A stretch of 64,000 nucleotides of DNA from Linum tenue (GCA_946122785.1 CAMGYJ010000011.1:13764001-13828000), one strand, 5' to 3'. Shown: positions 21,675-33,745, numbered from the stretch's first letter. A program made the numbers and translations. Notes: generated by a model not told the origin, from the letters alone.

Positions 21675-22700
21675 TAGTGTCCTCTATAAAAAATTAAATT
21701 AAATAATTATTAAATTTGAAAATGCCTAAAAGTTTCATTACAAGTTCCGACGTGTTTCGTCAAATGATAAAATGCATTCGGTGTTTATATTGCTCAACAA
21801 ATATCTCTCGACATATCCTACTAGACAAGGATATCCCGTCATTGAGTTTAATCGTTAGTTTTTGAAAATAATTTGAGAAAATAATAACATTTTACTATTA
21901 TATTTGGATCTAAAACACAATAACAAATGAGTTGTAGCGTAATCGAAAATATATTAACTAATAGTGGCAGTGTCCCAAATTTAAATCACATAAACTACTA
22001 CTTAAATATCATTTGTACCAATACGCAAACTATACGGGACAGAGGCGGATACATGGGCCTCTAGGGGTGTCCCGGGACAGCCCTAAAATTTGGAAAAATG
22101 ATTATCTAACCTCCGGTAGTAGTTTCGTATGGGTATACAAAATATAATTGGTAATTTGGGACACCCTAACATTTGAAAAAATGATTATCCTACCCTCGAT
22201 AATAGTTTGCTTATGATTAACAAAATATAAGTGGTAGTCCGTGTTATTCCAACCTAGGACACTATTATTATCAAACATATTCTAATTATGTTGCTACTCA
22301 TTTAATTTGTTATTCTATTTTAAACATCATGCAACTAGTAAAACGCTATTTCTTTATCCCCAACTATTTTCAATACCTAATAATTAAACTACGTACACGC
22401 TACCCATAATTTTGAATTGATTTTATGGTTGCACGGCAAGTGTTGAAAGAGTCTTTTCTACTTTGAGCTACATTAAGAACAAGGTTAGAAATCGAATATG
22501 TGATAAGTTCGTGAAGTATTGTCTAGTAGGATATGTAGATTTTCTTTTAACAGTGCAGACACGAAGTTTATTTATATTATTTTTTCAAAATATGAAAACA
22601 CATCATGAATTTTAATAAAAAATTTATACAAGTATGATATTTTTAATATATGAATTATTTAATTTATTATTTAATTTTTGAAGAGGACACACCTGTGAAA
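21647..22700. mobile_element. hAT transposon relics with a C-terminal transposase remnant
   Basis: GTGGCGGATCCAG at 21647 and CAGAGGCGGATAC at 22033 resemble plant hAT termini. At about 22436-22560 the plus strand reads ASVERVFSTLSYIKNKVRNR and then CLVGYVDFLL, the signature of the hAT C-terminal dimerisation domain. A second, inverted piece of the same region (GTCTAGTAGGATATGT on the minus strand) lies near 21815. No complete ORF or target duplication is visible. Confidence 0.6.
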
Positions 22701-23350
22701 CTTTTCTCAATCAGCCACTGCAGACCAGAAAGACGTTTTGCTACAAATGAACCATAGACATTCAAACGTATCTAACCGTAAACTTATCGCCAGGTCCCAA
22801 AAAGAATCAAAGCAAAATACTTGGGAAGTCTTTCCATTTCCATATACTTGGGAAATTGCTGAGTAATTTTGGAGGTTCCCTCGGTCTTGTCTATTATATA
22901 GACGCCAAATTCTTTAGTCAGTAATTCCAGCAAAACACAAATATATGTGCAGCATGAATGAATCAAATTCGTCGTTCCAGGTCAACCAAACCCAACTTAT
23001 AAGCTGCTCATTCTCCACCTACATATACGAGGTCAATCAATCCCAAATGGACCGCCCCATCTCTCTAGTCTCTCTACGCTCATCATCAACGATATCAATT
23101 CAACCCCACGAGCTAGCCATGCATGGAAATCTATGTTAGTCAGTGGTATAAAATTCATTATTGAATCTCTCCTAAAAATTCGAGTTATTGTGATAAATTG
23201 GTTCTTGACATGATATCATAATCTTTTGTAATCGAGAGGTATTGTTTTCAAATTTCGGTAACCCCTTTTACAAATCACAAGGTACATATTCTCGTATTTA
23301 GGACCTGTACAAATAAGAAAACCTTAATGAATTGACTTCTCTTTGTTCAG

Positions 23351-23440
23351 GGGTGGAGCCAGGATTTTGGGTTTGGGGGGCCTAAAAATTTTAGTATATT
23401 ATTGTAAATTTAGACAAAAATTCATTATTAAACTTTCGTT
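23351..23440. mobile_element. hAT-like terminus fragment
   Basis: CAGGGGTGGAGCCAGGAT is a common hAT-type terminal sequence in plants. No opposite end was found before the peptide gene at 23743. Confidence 0.35.
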
Positions 23441-23568
23441 TGAGGAGACCGAATGTGTTAGTCAATGGTCTAAAGTTTATTATTAAAACTTTTTTAACAA
23501 ATTGAATTATTGGAATCAATTATTTCTCCGGTGTACCCATCATCAAATGAAGCAGAGTACTAAACTGC

Positions 23569-23576
23569 TATAAATA
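23569..23576 (+). promoter_or_regulatory. Candidate TATA box of peptide gene copy 2
   Basis: TATAAATA lies about 170 bp upstream of the ATG at 23743. An A/C-rich leader follows, and similar A/C-rich sequence precedes copy 1. Confidence 0.5.
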
Positions 23577-23742
23577 CACCAAACCTTTTCATGCTTTAAA
23601 TTCATTTCTCATTCACAAAAGCAACAAATATTTAAAACACACATTCTCTTATTCGATTTCGCCCCCACCAAATACGTACTAAAAAAATACGCATCCAGAT
23701 AAAGTATTTATACTAGCTAGGAATCGAATCAGTATATCAGTC

Positions 23743-24081
23743 ATGGCAGGATTAACCAGTTTTGTCATGGCGACAACGATAGCTCTGGTGCTGCTTGCTG
23801 ATGCCTTTCATGGTGTCGCTGCTGCGCGGACATTTCGCTGGGATGATGAAAGGTTTCTAAAAATCGAGTCTCTCCAGCGAGGCCCCGTCCCGCCGTCGAG
23901 AGCTTCCGGTTGCGGCCACACTCCTCGTCCCGGAGAAACCGGACGCTGCCCCTTGGACGAAATGAACTACTCCGGCGGCGGGCGCTTCCGGAGTCGCCGT
24001 GCACCGTCACCGCCGCTGCCGGATCATGCGGTGGCGCCGTCTCCTGCCAAGTCGTCAAATGGTGGCGATTTCTCGGCCTGA
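23743..24081 (+). CDS. Secreted peptide precursor, CTNIP/SCREW-like, copy 2
   Basis: This is an intact single-exon ORF of 112 residues. Residues 1-27 form a convincing signal peptide with the hydrophobic core ATTIALVLLADAFHGVAA. The mature part contains LQRGPVPPSRASGCGHTP, a second Cys 12 residues after the first, then LDEMNYSGG and a Pro/Ser-rich tail. A secreted precursor with a proline-rich block before two cysteines fits the CTNIP/SCREW phytocytokines, whose CTNIP motif would align with CGHTP. It could instead be another small Cys peptide family. It looks like the functional member of a pair 2.4 kb apart in the same orientation. Confidence 0.6.
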   Translation: MAGLTSFVMATTIALVLLADAFHGVAAARTFRWDDERFLKIESLQRGPVPPSRASGCGHTPRPGETGRCPLDEMNYSGGGRFRSRRAPSPPLPDHAVAPSPAKSSNGGDFSA

Positions 24082-24424
24082 GGTGCATGGCTTACGTGTC
24101 CAGAAGTGGAGTGGGTCTGTGCCTGCCATCATTTGACCTGTTTCATCAATTGTATTATTTATTTCACGTGTAGCTAAGTTGTTGGTCGCATGTACTTTAA
24201 TTTATTGTTTTCATTTTCACCAATCAAGAGTACGATATTAAAGAGCGATCATCATCATAGAATACTACAATAATTATTTGTGAGGGAGTGATTAAGATTT
24301 AATCATGGAATTAATCTTACAACTAAAGTATTAAAAAATAATTGAAATTATTGAGACCAATGGATTTATGTTAAGAATGACAAAAGAGTAGGACGGGTAG
24401 AAATTGGATATTTTGTCTGGGATA

Positions 24425-24955
24425 TAGGGATGGCAATGGATAGGGTCGGGTGCGGGTTTATCCTATACCAACTCCTAACCCGCCGGGTAGAGCCTTCTAA
24501 AACACCCGACCAAATAATCACCGGGTATGAAAATTATATAACCATACCCTACCCACCGGGTAACCACGGGTATTCGGGTAACCATGGGTACGAATCCTAA
24601 ACTATGGACTTATACACATATATGCACATACAATCCACACAAATAAAAACAACAAAAACATAATAATTGTTCTTGCTTCTACAATCCACACAAACATAAT
24701 AATCGTCTACATCTTCATCATCAATAATGGTAGCTAAACTAAATTTCTAAAGCTAAACTAAATTTCTCAAGGGAAATTAACCCTTTGGTTAGCGGGGCGG
24801 GTATTATCGATTACCATACCCGTACCCTACCCTTTATTTTGAAACCGGGTATTACCCGTACCCGCCCCTTAACCCGTCAAAGCGGGTAATTACCCTCGTT
24901 GACCAGTTACGGTCGGGTAGGGTACCCATGGTTACGGGTTTGATTGACATCCCTA
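24425..24955. mobile_element. Non-autonomous hAT-like element, 531 bp
   Basis: The termini TAGGGATGGCAA and the complement of TTGACATCCCTA form an 11-of-12 inverted repeat. The flanking 8-mers CTGGGATA (24417-24424) and TTGGGATA (24956-24963) match at 7 of 8. GGGTA/TACCC-rich subterminal sequence places it in the same family as 10383-11331. No ORF. Confidence 0.75.
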
Positions 24956-25082
24956 TTGGGATACGGGTCAGGGCTAATCGACCCGTAAGTGTATGTATTG
25001 TAACTGAAAAACATTTGACATGCGTATTGATTGGTTTCATTGAAACTTTGACAAATAAATTATTTTTTTATAAGGGTCAATA

Positions 25083-25441
25083 CATAGGCGGAGCCAAGGG
25101 TCCTGGGATGTGCCCCAAGACACAAGTAATTTCTAGGATAACAAAAAAAAATCCCATATATGTATAAAATAGGTATTGAATTCATGATATCTAGGTAATA
25201 TAAGAGTTTTATACCACTAAATTATAAGACATTTCTTGTTTAAAGGCATACATAAATTTAATTTAACTCAGAATATGAAAATGTATCGTGGTTGTTTATG
25301 AAAATAATGATTGTATTGATTGGTTATTTCATTATTATATATTAATGATATATTTGGGTATTATTATTTTTAATTATATTTAATATTTTTTATATTTGGA
25401 AAAGATGACACAGGTACTTTTGAATCCTAGCTCCGCCACTG
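25083..25441. mobile_element. Small hAT-like element, 359 bp
   Basis: The left end CATAGGCGGAGCCAAGG pairs with the complement of the right end (CAGTGGCGGAGCTAGGA). The flanking 8-mers GGTCAATA and GGTGAATA match at 7 of 8 bases. The interior is AT-rich and non-coding. Confidence 0.7.
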
Positions 25442-25449
25442 GGTGAATA

Positions 25450-26180
25450 ACTTTATTAGAAATTGCAGCAAAGGGGAGAACAACTCCACAAACACCCAGG
25501 ATCGCAAGTCATGATCCTAGGAAAAGAAGCAGGTCTAGAAAGAAAGAGCAACAAGACAGAGGAAAGACAAAGCTGCCACGCTCAACAATGAAAACCTCAC
25601 AGCCGCCACGGGCCCAACTCAAACATGACAACATCCGAAAAACACACAGAACAGCCAAGCAGAAAGAAAAATCATCAAACAACACTAGTTCTTGAAACTT
25701 GCAGAGATGCTTGCTGATCATCCAAGAAAGCAGCAACTATCTCTGATTATCATTTAGAGGGCAAAACTCATGGAACAATGAAAGCCAAACTCTGCAGTTG
25801 TTCTTGTTGATCTGCCCCTGCGCAAAGCTCCCGTTCAAAAGTGTTCGTCCAATCTTGTGCAGGATAACCATCCAAGGTCTTGCTTCATCCTGAAATGTCT
25901 GGCATTTCTTTCAGTCCAAATTTCCCAAGTAAATGCGTGAAGTAGTCGGTTCCTGAACCAATCCATCCAAGTTGCCCGAGGGCTGCCAGTCCAGCTTCTA
26001 ACCACAACGTCAATCTCATTTGAATGTGGTCTCATCGCATTTGTAAACTTTCGTAAGAGATACCAAATGTTGCGGCTGTAATCACACCTGCAAAACAAGT
26101 TGTTTATGCTCTCCTCTGCATTTTCACATAAAACACACCTACTCACAATATTCCAGCCTTTCTTCTTCAGATTTTCATGA
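25450..26180 (-). pseudogene. LINE 3' fragment with reverse-transcriptase zinc-binding domain
   Basis: The ORF at 26146-25835 encodes RCVLCENAEESINNLF, then a Cys pair, YSRNIWYLL and WEIWTERNARHF. This is the zf-RVT domain found after the reverse transcriptase of plant LINEs. The polymerase and endonuclease are missing, so this is a 5'-truncated copy, as LINEs often are. An AATAAAG near 25450 on the minus strand may be its polyadenylation signal. It abuts the small hAT element. Confidence 0.7.
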
Positions 26181-26514
26181 GTGAGGAATAAACTATAGCA
26201 TGATAATTGATAAGTAAGTTAAATTATTAATGAAATGGAGATTCTCATCTATTTACAACTTTGTTATATCTAAATTATGATATAGCAAAAGTAAAAGTTA
26301 GGTAATATTTGTAAAACTACAGATAATTTACACAATAACAGGTTGAAAATGAGACAGATCATCAGGGCGGCTCAAATTGAGGACAGTATCCATGTCTATC
26401 CTTTCTAGTGTCTTTTCATGTCTTAAAAGTAATGAATTTAGAGATAAGTCAAAAAGCCCACTTAAGTAATAAATTTAGGTTAGAAGTAAATCTTGGACGT
26501 AAGCCTATAGAAAC
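26181..26514. other. AT-rich intergenic stretch
   Basis: No conserved ORF, repeat terminus or RNA gene was recognised. Confidence 0.5.
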
Positions 26515-26695
26515 TAAAGGGTCGTTTGGATTGAGTATTTGGAGTGTTATTTGGGGCGAAATAATACATATTTTTGGCTGACAAAAAATAGGATGTGTTA
26601 TTTGAATGTGGTGTTTTGCCAAATAAGTAAATAACGGGTTTGAGACCAAATATAACAAAAAGTGTTGTTTGTTATATACTTGGTAGGGGTAGTGG

Positions 26696-27105
26696 TGGAC
26701 CCATAGTTGAGCAGTGTTGGACTTAAGGCCCATAAGGGGTCGACCAGGCATGGCCCGAAAGAGGGACTCGGGCGAGGCACGGCGAGAGGCCCAGAGAAGG
26801 AGTGGACATAGGGAAAGGAGAATGGCGGCCATCTATGATGGGACAGGGAGTAGGCCACCCGACACAAAGTACCGTTGGTGGCAGGAAGAGAAGATCTTCC
26901 TAGGATACTTACCTCGAATACTCCAGGACTGAGCATTAAATGCCCGTCGCGGGCGGTCTAGATAAAAAGAGGCGTGCCTAGGGCGCCTGACATGGCATTT
27001 AATGCCTCATACTCAAGCTAACCGACTATAAATACATTCATATCTGCATTGATGGTAACTCAACTACTCTCTCTCTCTCTCTCTCTCTCTCTAAACATAA
27101 GCAAA
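26696..27105 (+). mobile_element. Left LTR of the Tat element, 3' end deleted
   Basis: It aligns with 33937-34334 with scattered differences. A TC microsatellite (27066-27092) is expanded relative to the right LTR. Similarity stops at AAACATAAGCAAA, after which pol sequence begins directly. Confidence 0.75.
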
Positions 27106-27108
27106 TAA

Positions 27109-29592
27109 ATGTCAGAAAGAACACGCCTGAGAAAGGAGCGCCTGCGGCTAAACCCACTCAAGTGCGTGTTTGGCGCAAAGGCAGGAAAATTCCGGGGATT
27201 CATGATCACCAGCAGGGGAATAGAGGCAAACCCAAAGCAGATAGAAGCCATAATAAGCCTGAGACCGCCCGAGACTGTGAAAGAAATTCAAGCGTTCAAT
27301 GGAAAAATGGCCGCCCTAAGCTATTTTATTCCAAGGGCAGCAGACAAATGCTCCCCCTTCTTCCAGATGCTGAAAAAATCAGCATCCCGTTCCCAGTGGA
27401 GCGCGGAGTGTGACAAAGCTTTCTTCCAATTGACAGAACAGCTAACTTCACCTCCCATGTTGAGTGCCCCGGGACAAGCTGAGCCCCTATACCTTTACTT
27501 GGCGGTCTCAGATCAAGCGGTCAGCTCAGTTTTGGTACGGAGAGATGGGGATGGCTCGGATCATCCCGTCTACTACGTAAGCAAGGCGCTCCTCCCGACA
27601 GAGAGGAGTTACATGTCCATCGAGAGAGCGATCTTGGCAGTTGTGTCGGCCTCAAGGAAGCTACGCCCCTACTTTCAAGAGCACCAAGTAATCGTCCTCT
27701 CAAACCTCCCGCTAAGGAAGATCCTGAAGGGAATGGATGTGTCTGGCAGAATGACCAAGTGGGCAGTCGAACTCAGCGAGTACGACATCACGTACGCTCC
27801 GCGACCTGCTATCAAAGGGCAGGTACTAGCAGACTTCATCGCCGAAGGATTCAGTCTGGGAAGCACAAGAGAGAAGGAAGAGGCAGAAGTGTGGCACCTT
27901 TTCATCGACGGGGCGGCCGGAAAAGGAGGAGCGGGAGCTGGAATCGTCATTGAAACGCCCACAGGGGTAGTGCATGAAATCTCTCACAGATTCCTCGAAT
28001 TAAAGACCAACAATGCAGCAGAGTATGAGGCGCTCCTTAGTGGGCTGAAGATTGTCGTCAACATGGGAGCCTCTCGCTTGCACATCTACTCTGACTCATT
28101 GCTGGTAGTTAACCAAGTGCTGGAAAGGTATGAGGTGAAGGAAGAAGCTCTCGCGAAGTTAGTGGGGAAGGTGAGAGGAGCCTTGTCACAGTTAGATTTC
28201 TGGAAGCTGGAGCATGTGAAAAGAGAAGACAATCACCATGCGGAGCCCCTATCCAAATTAACAACCGCAATGGATTTTGAAGGAGAACGCCGAGTAACAG
28301 TAACAAAGGAAGCGGTCCGAGCATACGAAGTAATGGCCCTAGGGGATGAGAGTCGCGACTGGCGGTCTCCCTTGGTTGACTATTTGCAAAATGATGTCAT
28401 CCCAGAAGATGCAATTTTGGCCAAGGAATTGAGAAGAAAGGCGGCCCACTACACCCTGGTAGAGGGACAGCTGTGTAAGAGGTCTTTCTCAGGAGCATAT
28501 CTGAAGTGCCTTGGTCTAGATGAAGCGAAGTGGGTGGTGAAGGAAATCCATCAAGGCACATGTGCGACACACTCTGGACCGAGAAGCCTCAAGAGGACGG
28601 TGCTACTTCAGGGGTACTACTGGCCAACAGTAAAGAATGACGCAATGGAGGCGGTCCAGAAGTGTCACGAATGTCAGATCCATGCTAGCAAGCAACACTT
28701 GCCAAGTGAACAACTGAAGGGCATTATGGGGCCATGGCCATTTGCACAGTGGGGTCTAGACCTCCTGTGACCGTTTCCCACAGCTCCTTTGGGAAAGAAT
28801 GTACTTAGTGGTCTCGGTCAACTACTTCACAAAGTGGATCGAGACGGAACCGCTGGACACAATCACTAGTGCCAAAATCCAAAAGTTTTTATTCAACAAC
28901 ATAATGATAAGGTTTGGAACACCTCATACTATTATAACTGATCATGGCATGCAGTTTCATTGCATACCATTTGAGAACTTCTGTGCCCGCAACTGCATCA
29001 CCTGCAAAATGGCATCCGTGGCATTCCCTCAAGCCAATGGGCAAGTGGAATCCTCCAATAAGCTAATCTTGCGAGTTCTGAAAAGAAGGTTGAACGAAGC
29101 AAAGGGAGGATGGACCCAGAACTTCCTCGTGTCTTATGGGCACACTGCACAAACTACAAGCAAGCCACCGGGGAGACACCATTTGCTCTGACATATGGTT
29201 CGGAAGCGGTCGCACCAACCGAGTTGGTCCTGCCGTCACTACGCGTCCATGCTTATGACCCAGAAGATAATCACAGGAAGCTACTCCACCAGTTGGACAT
29301 GATTGAAACAAGGAGGGACAGCGCGCTAGTCAGAACCCATGAAGAGAAGCTGAAGATAGCAAAGGCGTACAATGGCAAGGTAAAGCCCAGACCGCTGGAG
29401 GAGGGTGACATGGTCCTAAAAAGGAACTTCGAGCAGAAGGAAGGGCACGGCAAGTTGGCGGCTGCATGGGAAGGGCCATACCTCGTTGGGGAGAAGTTGG
29501 GACCAGCAACATACATACTTGCCACAATGGGAGGAAAGCCAATAGCGAAGACCTAGAATGCCATTCACCTGAAGAAGTATTTCGAAGAGTAA
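27109..29592 (+). pseudogene. Tat-lineage pol remnant: RT C-terminus, RNase H, additional RNase H, integrase
   Basis: The frame opens within the reverse transcriptase (RLRLNPLKCVFGAKAGKF), so the YxDD site is missing. The connection region, first RNase H and additional RNase H follow (WHLFIDGAAGKGGAG; NNAAEYEALLSGL; YSDSLLVVNQV). Next are the integrase zinc finger (HQGTCATHSG, CHECQ) and core. Lesions are an in-frame TGA at 28768, a frameshift near 28800, another near 29110 and a TAG at 29554. The first integrase catalytic Asp appears changed to Asn (VSVNYFTKW), while the second Asp (ITDHG) and the Glu (NGQVESSN) remain. The copy cannot encode a working polyprotein. Confidence 0.85.
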
Positions 29593-29853
29593 TTCAAGGA
29601 GGGAGGAAGTTGCTGACCGCTGAGTCTTTTGAGCACAAGACGTGTATTGATAGCAGGCGTCTACTTTTGGGGAGAGATCCCATGTAAAGCCACCACTGCC
29701 AGACGTGGTGGTCCCAAGTTTCAAAATTATGAAAAAACGCCGTTGAGCGTTCATCTTCTCAATTCGTCCAAGTGTTAGAGATCAAAATGGTTCGAACAAT
29801 CTAAAAACCGCCACGGAGCAATAAATATAAAGTTTAAACTAGATCATAATTTA

Positions 29854-30040
29854 ACCGCCTCAAAGCATAACCCTTCAAAGCGAAGCGTGAAACTATCAAC
29901 CGCTCCTAAGCGTTATAGTCAGAATATACAACCGCCACAGGTCAAAACCGCCTCAGAGCATAACGCTTCAAAACGACACACGAAGCTATCAACCGCTCCT
30001 AAGCGTTGTAATCAAAATATATAACCGCTCCAAAGCTGTC
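29854..30040 (+). repeat. Two tandem copies of a 93-bp unit downstream of pol
   Basis: Units start at about 29854 and 29947 with ACCGCCTCARAGCATAAC and share CTATCAACCGCTCCTAAGCG. Tat-lineage elements often carry tandem repeats between pol and the 3' LTR. Confidence 0.75.
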
Positions 30041-30334
30041 ATCCGCTTCCGAATGATTAGCTAAATCCCAAAATTTGCAAGAAGATAAAGCGAAATTAAT
30101 AAGCATTCCAGAAAGGGCGCCCACAGGGGACGACCAAAAATATTCACTGCCCAAGCAGATTTAGTTTGCAAAAAGGAAAAGAAAACAAAAGTAAAGCGAC
30201 AAATTCATGGGCGGCTCAGTTTAGCCCTGCTGGTCATCTCCTTCAGCCTCAGCGGTCGCACCGGGAGTACTGGTAGTTGGATCGGCGGGCACCTCGGGGG
30301 TAGCAGTATGTTCAGAGTTGACATCATCGTCACC

Positions 30335-32784
30335 TCAAAACTCGACCGCGTCCCATATGGCGTCGGTGTCCCACGCGACCTCAGGATTCTCATGGCGAAA
30401 CCAGTGACGGATGGTAGCCACAGTATCGCGTAGCAGCTTCTGGTACTTAGCGTCGTCGGCGGCCCTGTACTCGTCCGAGTTCCAGAACGCTGCCATAGCC
30501 TCTTCAGCGGCTTTGAGCAAATCTGCCTCCCGAGCGTCTTGCATCTCGGACTTCTCAGTCCTAACCTGGGCCAGCTCCGCTTGCAAAGCGCTCTCCCGGG
30601 CTATCGAGTCGGTGAGTTCAGCCCGCAGACGCTCAGCGTCCTCTTTGGCTTTCCTCAACAACTCTTTACTCGACGCCCACTGAGCGTCCTTGTCTTTTAG
30701 AAGGGACTCCTACTCCTTCAAGACCTCCTCCCGCACCTCCGCCTTCACTTCTTCGCGACCCTCCTTGAGTTGATCCTCCAGCTTGAGAACCTTTATGTTG
30801 CTATCTTCTAGATTGCTCTGCAGGCGGTCGTTATGCAGCATCATCTGGTTCAACCCAAATTGGGTCTGCGAAAAATGACAAGAAAGTTAGCAAACTAAAA
30901 GACTGAAAGGGGCAATAAGGGCAAAAGTACAAACGCATACCGCGAAGAAAAACCCAGAGGTGGCACTCGCCAAGTGTCGGGTGCCTAACGTCAAGACAGG
31001 GGTTCCCGTGACATGGGTGTAGTGATCGGGGACCACTAGCCCTTCAGCAATAATGTGCATGGCACGCTTGGCGGCCACAGGGTATAGAGATGCCTGGGAG
31101 GAGAAGGAAACGGAGGTGTCAATGGTGGTCCTTTTCTGCTTCTTGGACGCGATGTAGGGGTCGATTGGGGTAGCAGGATTATCGACAAGGATGCCCTTCT
31201 TTAGGGCCAAGGACCGCTTGGAGGAGCTCCTCGTAAGAGCCGGCTCCGACAGCTATAGGACTCCAGTGCGGCTAGCCACCAACTTCTTCTGGGATGGAGA
31301 AGCAGGCTGTGGGGCAAGAGCCGCTGGAGGGGCAGCAACGGCAAGAAGCGGGAGCGTTGTTGCCTGGCTTAGGCGGTCGGGCGGAAGAAGCATAGCGGCG
31401 AGTCCCTGCAAAGTGAATACATAAGTAAAGAACATAAGACGCATTCAACACAAGAGAAAAAACAACTAACCGTGAAAACGCCGAATAATCTCCAGGGCAT
31501 TATCATCACCCTTGGGAGGGAGGTTAATCTGAACAGCACTCATAATCCGCTTTAAGAGCAGCTTGAAGGACTCGAGGCCGCCAACATCAGTATTCCAATC
31601 TTTCTTGTCGCCAACCACAAATCCATTCGGCGGCTCAACTTCCCTAGAGTACCATTTACCCTTAGGGCGGGCAAAGAAGTACTCTTTGAACCAAGGAGAG
31701 TCCAGCTTCGGCGCTCCACTCACGAAACCAACTCGCGTCTCTTGGTGGTAGCATGACCAGCAATTATTAGAACCCCGCATTTTATACAGCTGACGAAACG
31801 CATCAAAGGATGGCGTTTCCCCGATCTTCTCGCAGGCGGCTCTGAAGGCGATAGAATGAAAGATGATGCCAGGCGATAGGCGGCCAAGGTACAGTTCAGG
31901 AAGAGGAGAGTTCGTGTAAGGATGGGGTCGAGGGGAAAAGTCAACCCCATCCAAATGTGTTTCACGTGAATAGGAATCCAACCTCCCGGGCATGACCCAG
32001 ACCGCCCAACAGGAGAAAGAGTTGCGTAGTCCAAGTCAGCAGGAAGACCATGCGTCTTCAGCTGACGAAGGACCTGTTGAGGCTTATATGCAGCCTCATT
32101 AGGCGGTCCCTGTTCGTATGCACTCGATGGAACCGCCTCTCCCTCCCACATATCCTCGTGTAACCTAACACGATAGGCTGCATTGTGAAGAACTTAGAGT
32201 GCCTCCACATGCAACGCATCAGATACTACTAACGATGGGGATAGCTCCCTCCCATCCGCCTCTGGGTGGTCGTCGAACCCGCTATCTGAAGAAAGGGCGT
32301 CAAGTGGTGGACGTTTGGAGGTTCGCTCTCCGCCTCTGAATAGCTGAAATTCCCTAAGTTGTCACCAACCGTTGAGGATGCTCCACGCCAACCAGCAGAC
32401 GTGGCCGCTACAAGACCAGGATCAGGTTCTACTCCTAACATGTCATAATAAAGACCACCTAAGTGTTTGCTAAATAGACCGCGCATGTCAAAATTTACTT
32501 GGATCAATTCTGGAAATCTAACCTAAAAAGAACGCATCAAAGGAGAAAGAGGAGAGACGCCAAATACCTGGCATAGCTTGCCTGCTTCCAAAAGGCGGTC
32601 CACCGGAGCCACCATCAGACTTTGAAGAGCAGCGGGGAGCGCTGACGCCACCGCTGGAAGTTCGAGCATCGTCGGAGGATGTGACGGTGGCGGCGCCACT
32701 GGAGGTCGTAACGGCGGCGATATCGCTGGAGAGGTTCTGATTCTGGCTATCAGAGCGAGTGGTGCTTTGAGATTCAATCACCAT
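30335..32784 (-). pseudogene. Antisense ORF of the Tat element (Transposase_28-like, coiled-coil C-terminus)
   Basis: Open pieces on the minus strand, antisense to pol, seem to form one multi-exon or decayed gene. It starts MVIESQSTTRSD at 32784 and is Ser/Thr-rich. A central part (31993-31466) holds PLPELYLGRLSPG, WFKEYFFARPKGKWY and FKLLLKRIMS, resembling the PF04195 'putative gypsy type transposon' domain. The last part (30661-30335) is a heptad-rich coiled coil (RAELTDSIARESALQAELAQ) with a conserved-looking C-terminus. Antisense ORFs at this place are known in Tat-lineage elements; their function is unknown. Stops, such as one near 30710, indicate decay. Confidence 0.65.
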
Positions 32785-33243
32785 TTGCTGTTTTTGTTTC
32801 CTCTTCGCCCGTTTCTGAGTTCGTCTAAGTTTGGCAAGAAAGTCTGCTCGTGCCGGAGACAGAGGAATTGTTTTGTAGATAAGAAGAGAGGGAAAATTGG
32901 GAGCAACGCACAATCTTGATGAAGAGCAAAGGAGAAAACGAGATAGAGCAGTGCTGGTAGAAGAAGAAGAATGGAGAAAGTGGAAGAAGAGCGAGTATAA
33001 ATAGGAAGAATGGGGCAACGACGCGATGGTTGGGTGACCGAGAAAAACCCTAGTCTAGGAATTTCAAAAACGCGGGCAAGTGATTGGACGTGGGAGTTGC
33101 CCGTTGTCAGAGCCCAATTCTCAAGAATCGACACGTGGCGCGACATGCAAGCGGTGTGACGAGTCGCGGAAGTTGAATCGGCAGAGTCAATTCGAGGCGA
33201 ACCGCGTGAGACGCGGGCGAGTTGAAGGTAATCGCGGGGGCGT

Positions 33244-33745
33244 ACAGTGCAAGCACTCGAAATTGCTATACGACCGGGAAGGAAATAGCTCGCGGATTGT
33301 GATAGCGAGCCGCGTTGGACTGCTCGTGAACTAAAGAGGGGTGGACAGTGCAAGCACTCAGAAATTATTGTGCGGCTGAGAAGGAAGCAGCTCACGGATT
33401 GTGATTGCGAGCCGCGTTAGACTGCTCGCGAACTAAAGAGGGGTGGACAGTGCAAGCACTCAGAAATCATTGTGCAGCCGGGAAAGAAGCAGCTCACGGA
33501 TTGTGATAGCGAGCCGCGTTAGACTGCTCGCGAACTAAAGAGGGGTGGATAGTGTAAGCACTCAGAAATTATTGTGCAGTCGGGAGGAAGCAGCTCACGG
33601 ATTGTGGTAGCGAACCGCCTATGACTGCTCGTGAACTAGAGAGGGGTGGACAGTGCAAGCACTCAAAATCGTTACGCGACCACGAAGGAAGTAGCTTACG
33701 GATTGTGATGGCGGATCGCACTAGGTAGGGCACGTGATAGAAGAG
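33244..33745 (+). repeat. Five tandem copies of a 101-102-bp unit before the 3' LTR
   Basis: Units begin with ACAGTGCAAGCACTC-type sequence at 33244, 33345, 33447, 33549 and 33650. They share CGGATTGTGATAGCGA, GACTGCTCG and GAACTAAAGAGGGGTGGA. The middle units are the most alike, as expected for growth by unequal exchange. Confidence 0.88.

Noticed and set aside
33244..33745. CRISPR-like direct repeats
   Set aside because: The units are contiguous ~102-bp tandem repeats without unique spacers, inside a plant retrotransposon.
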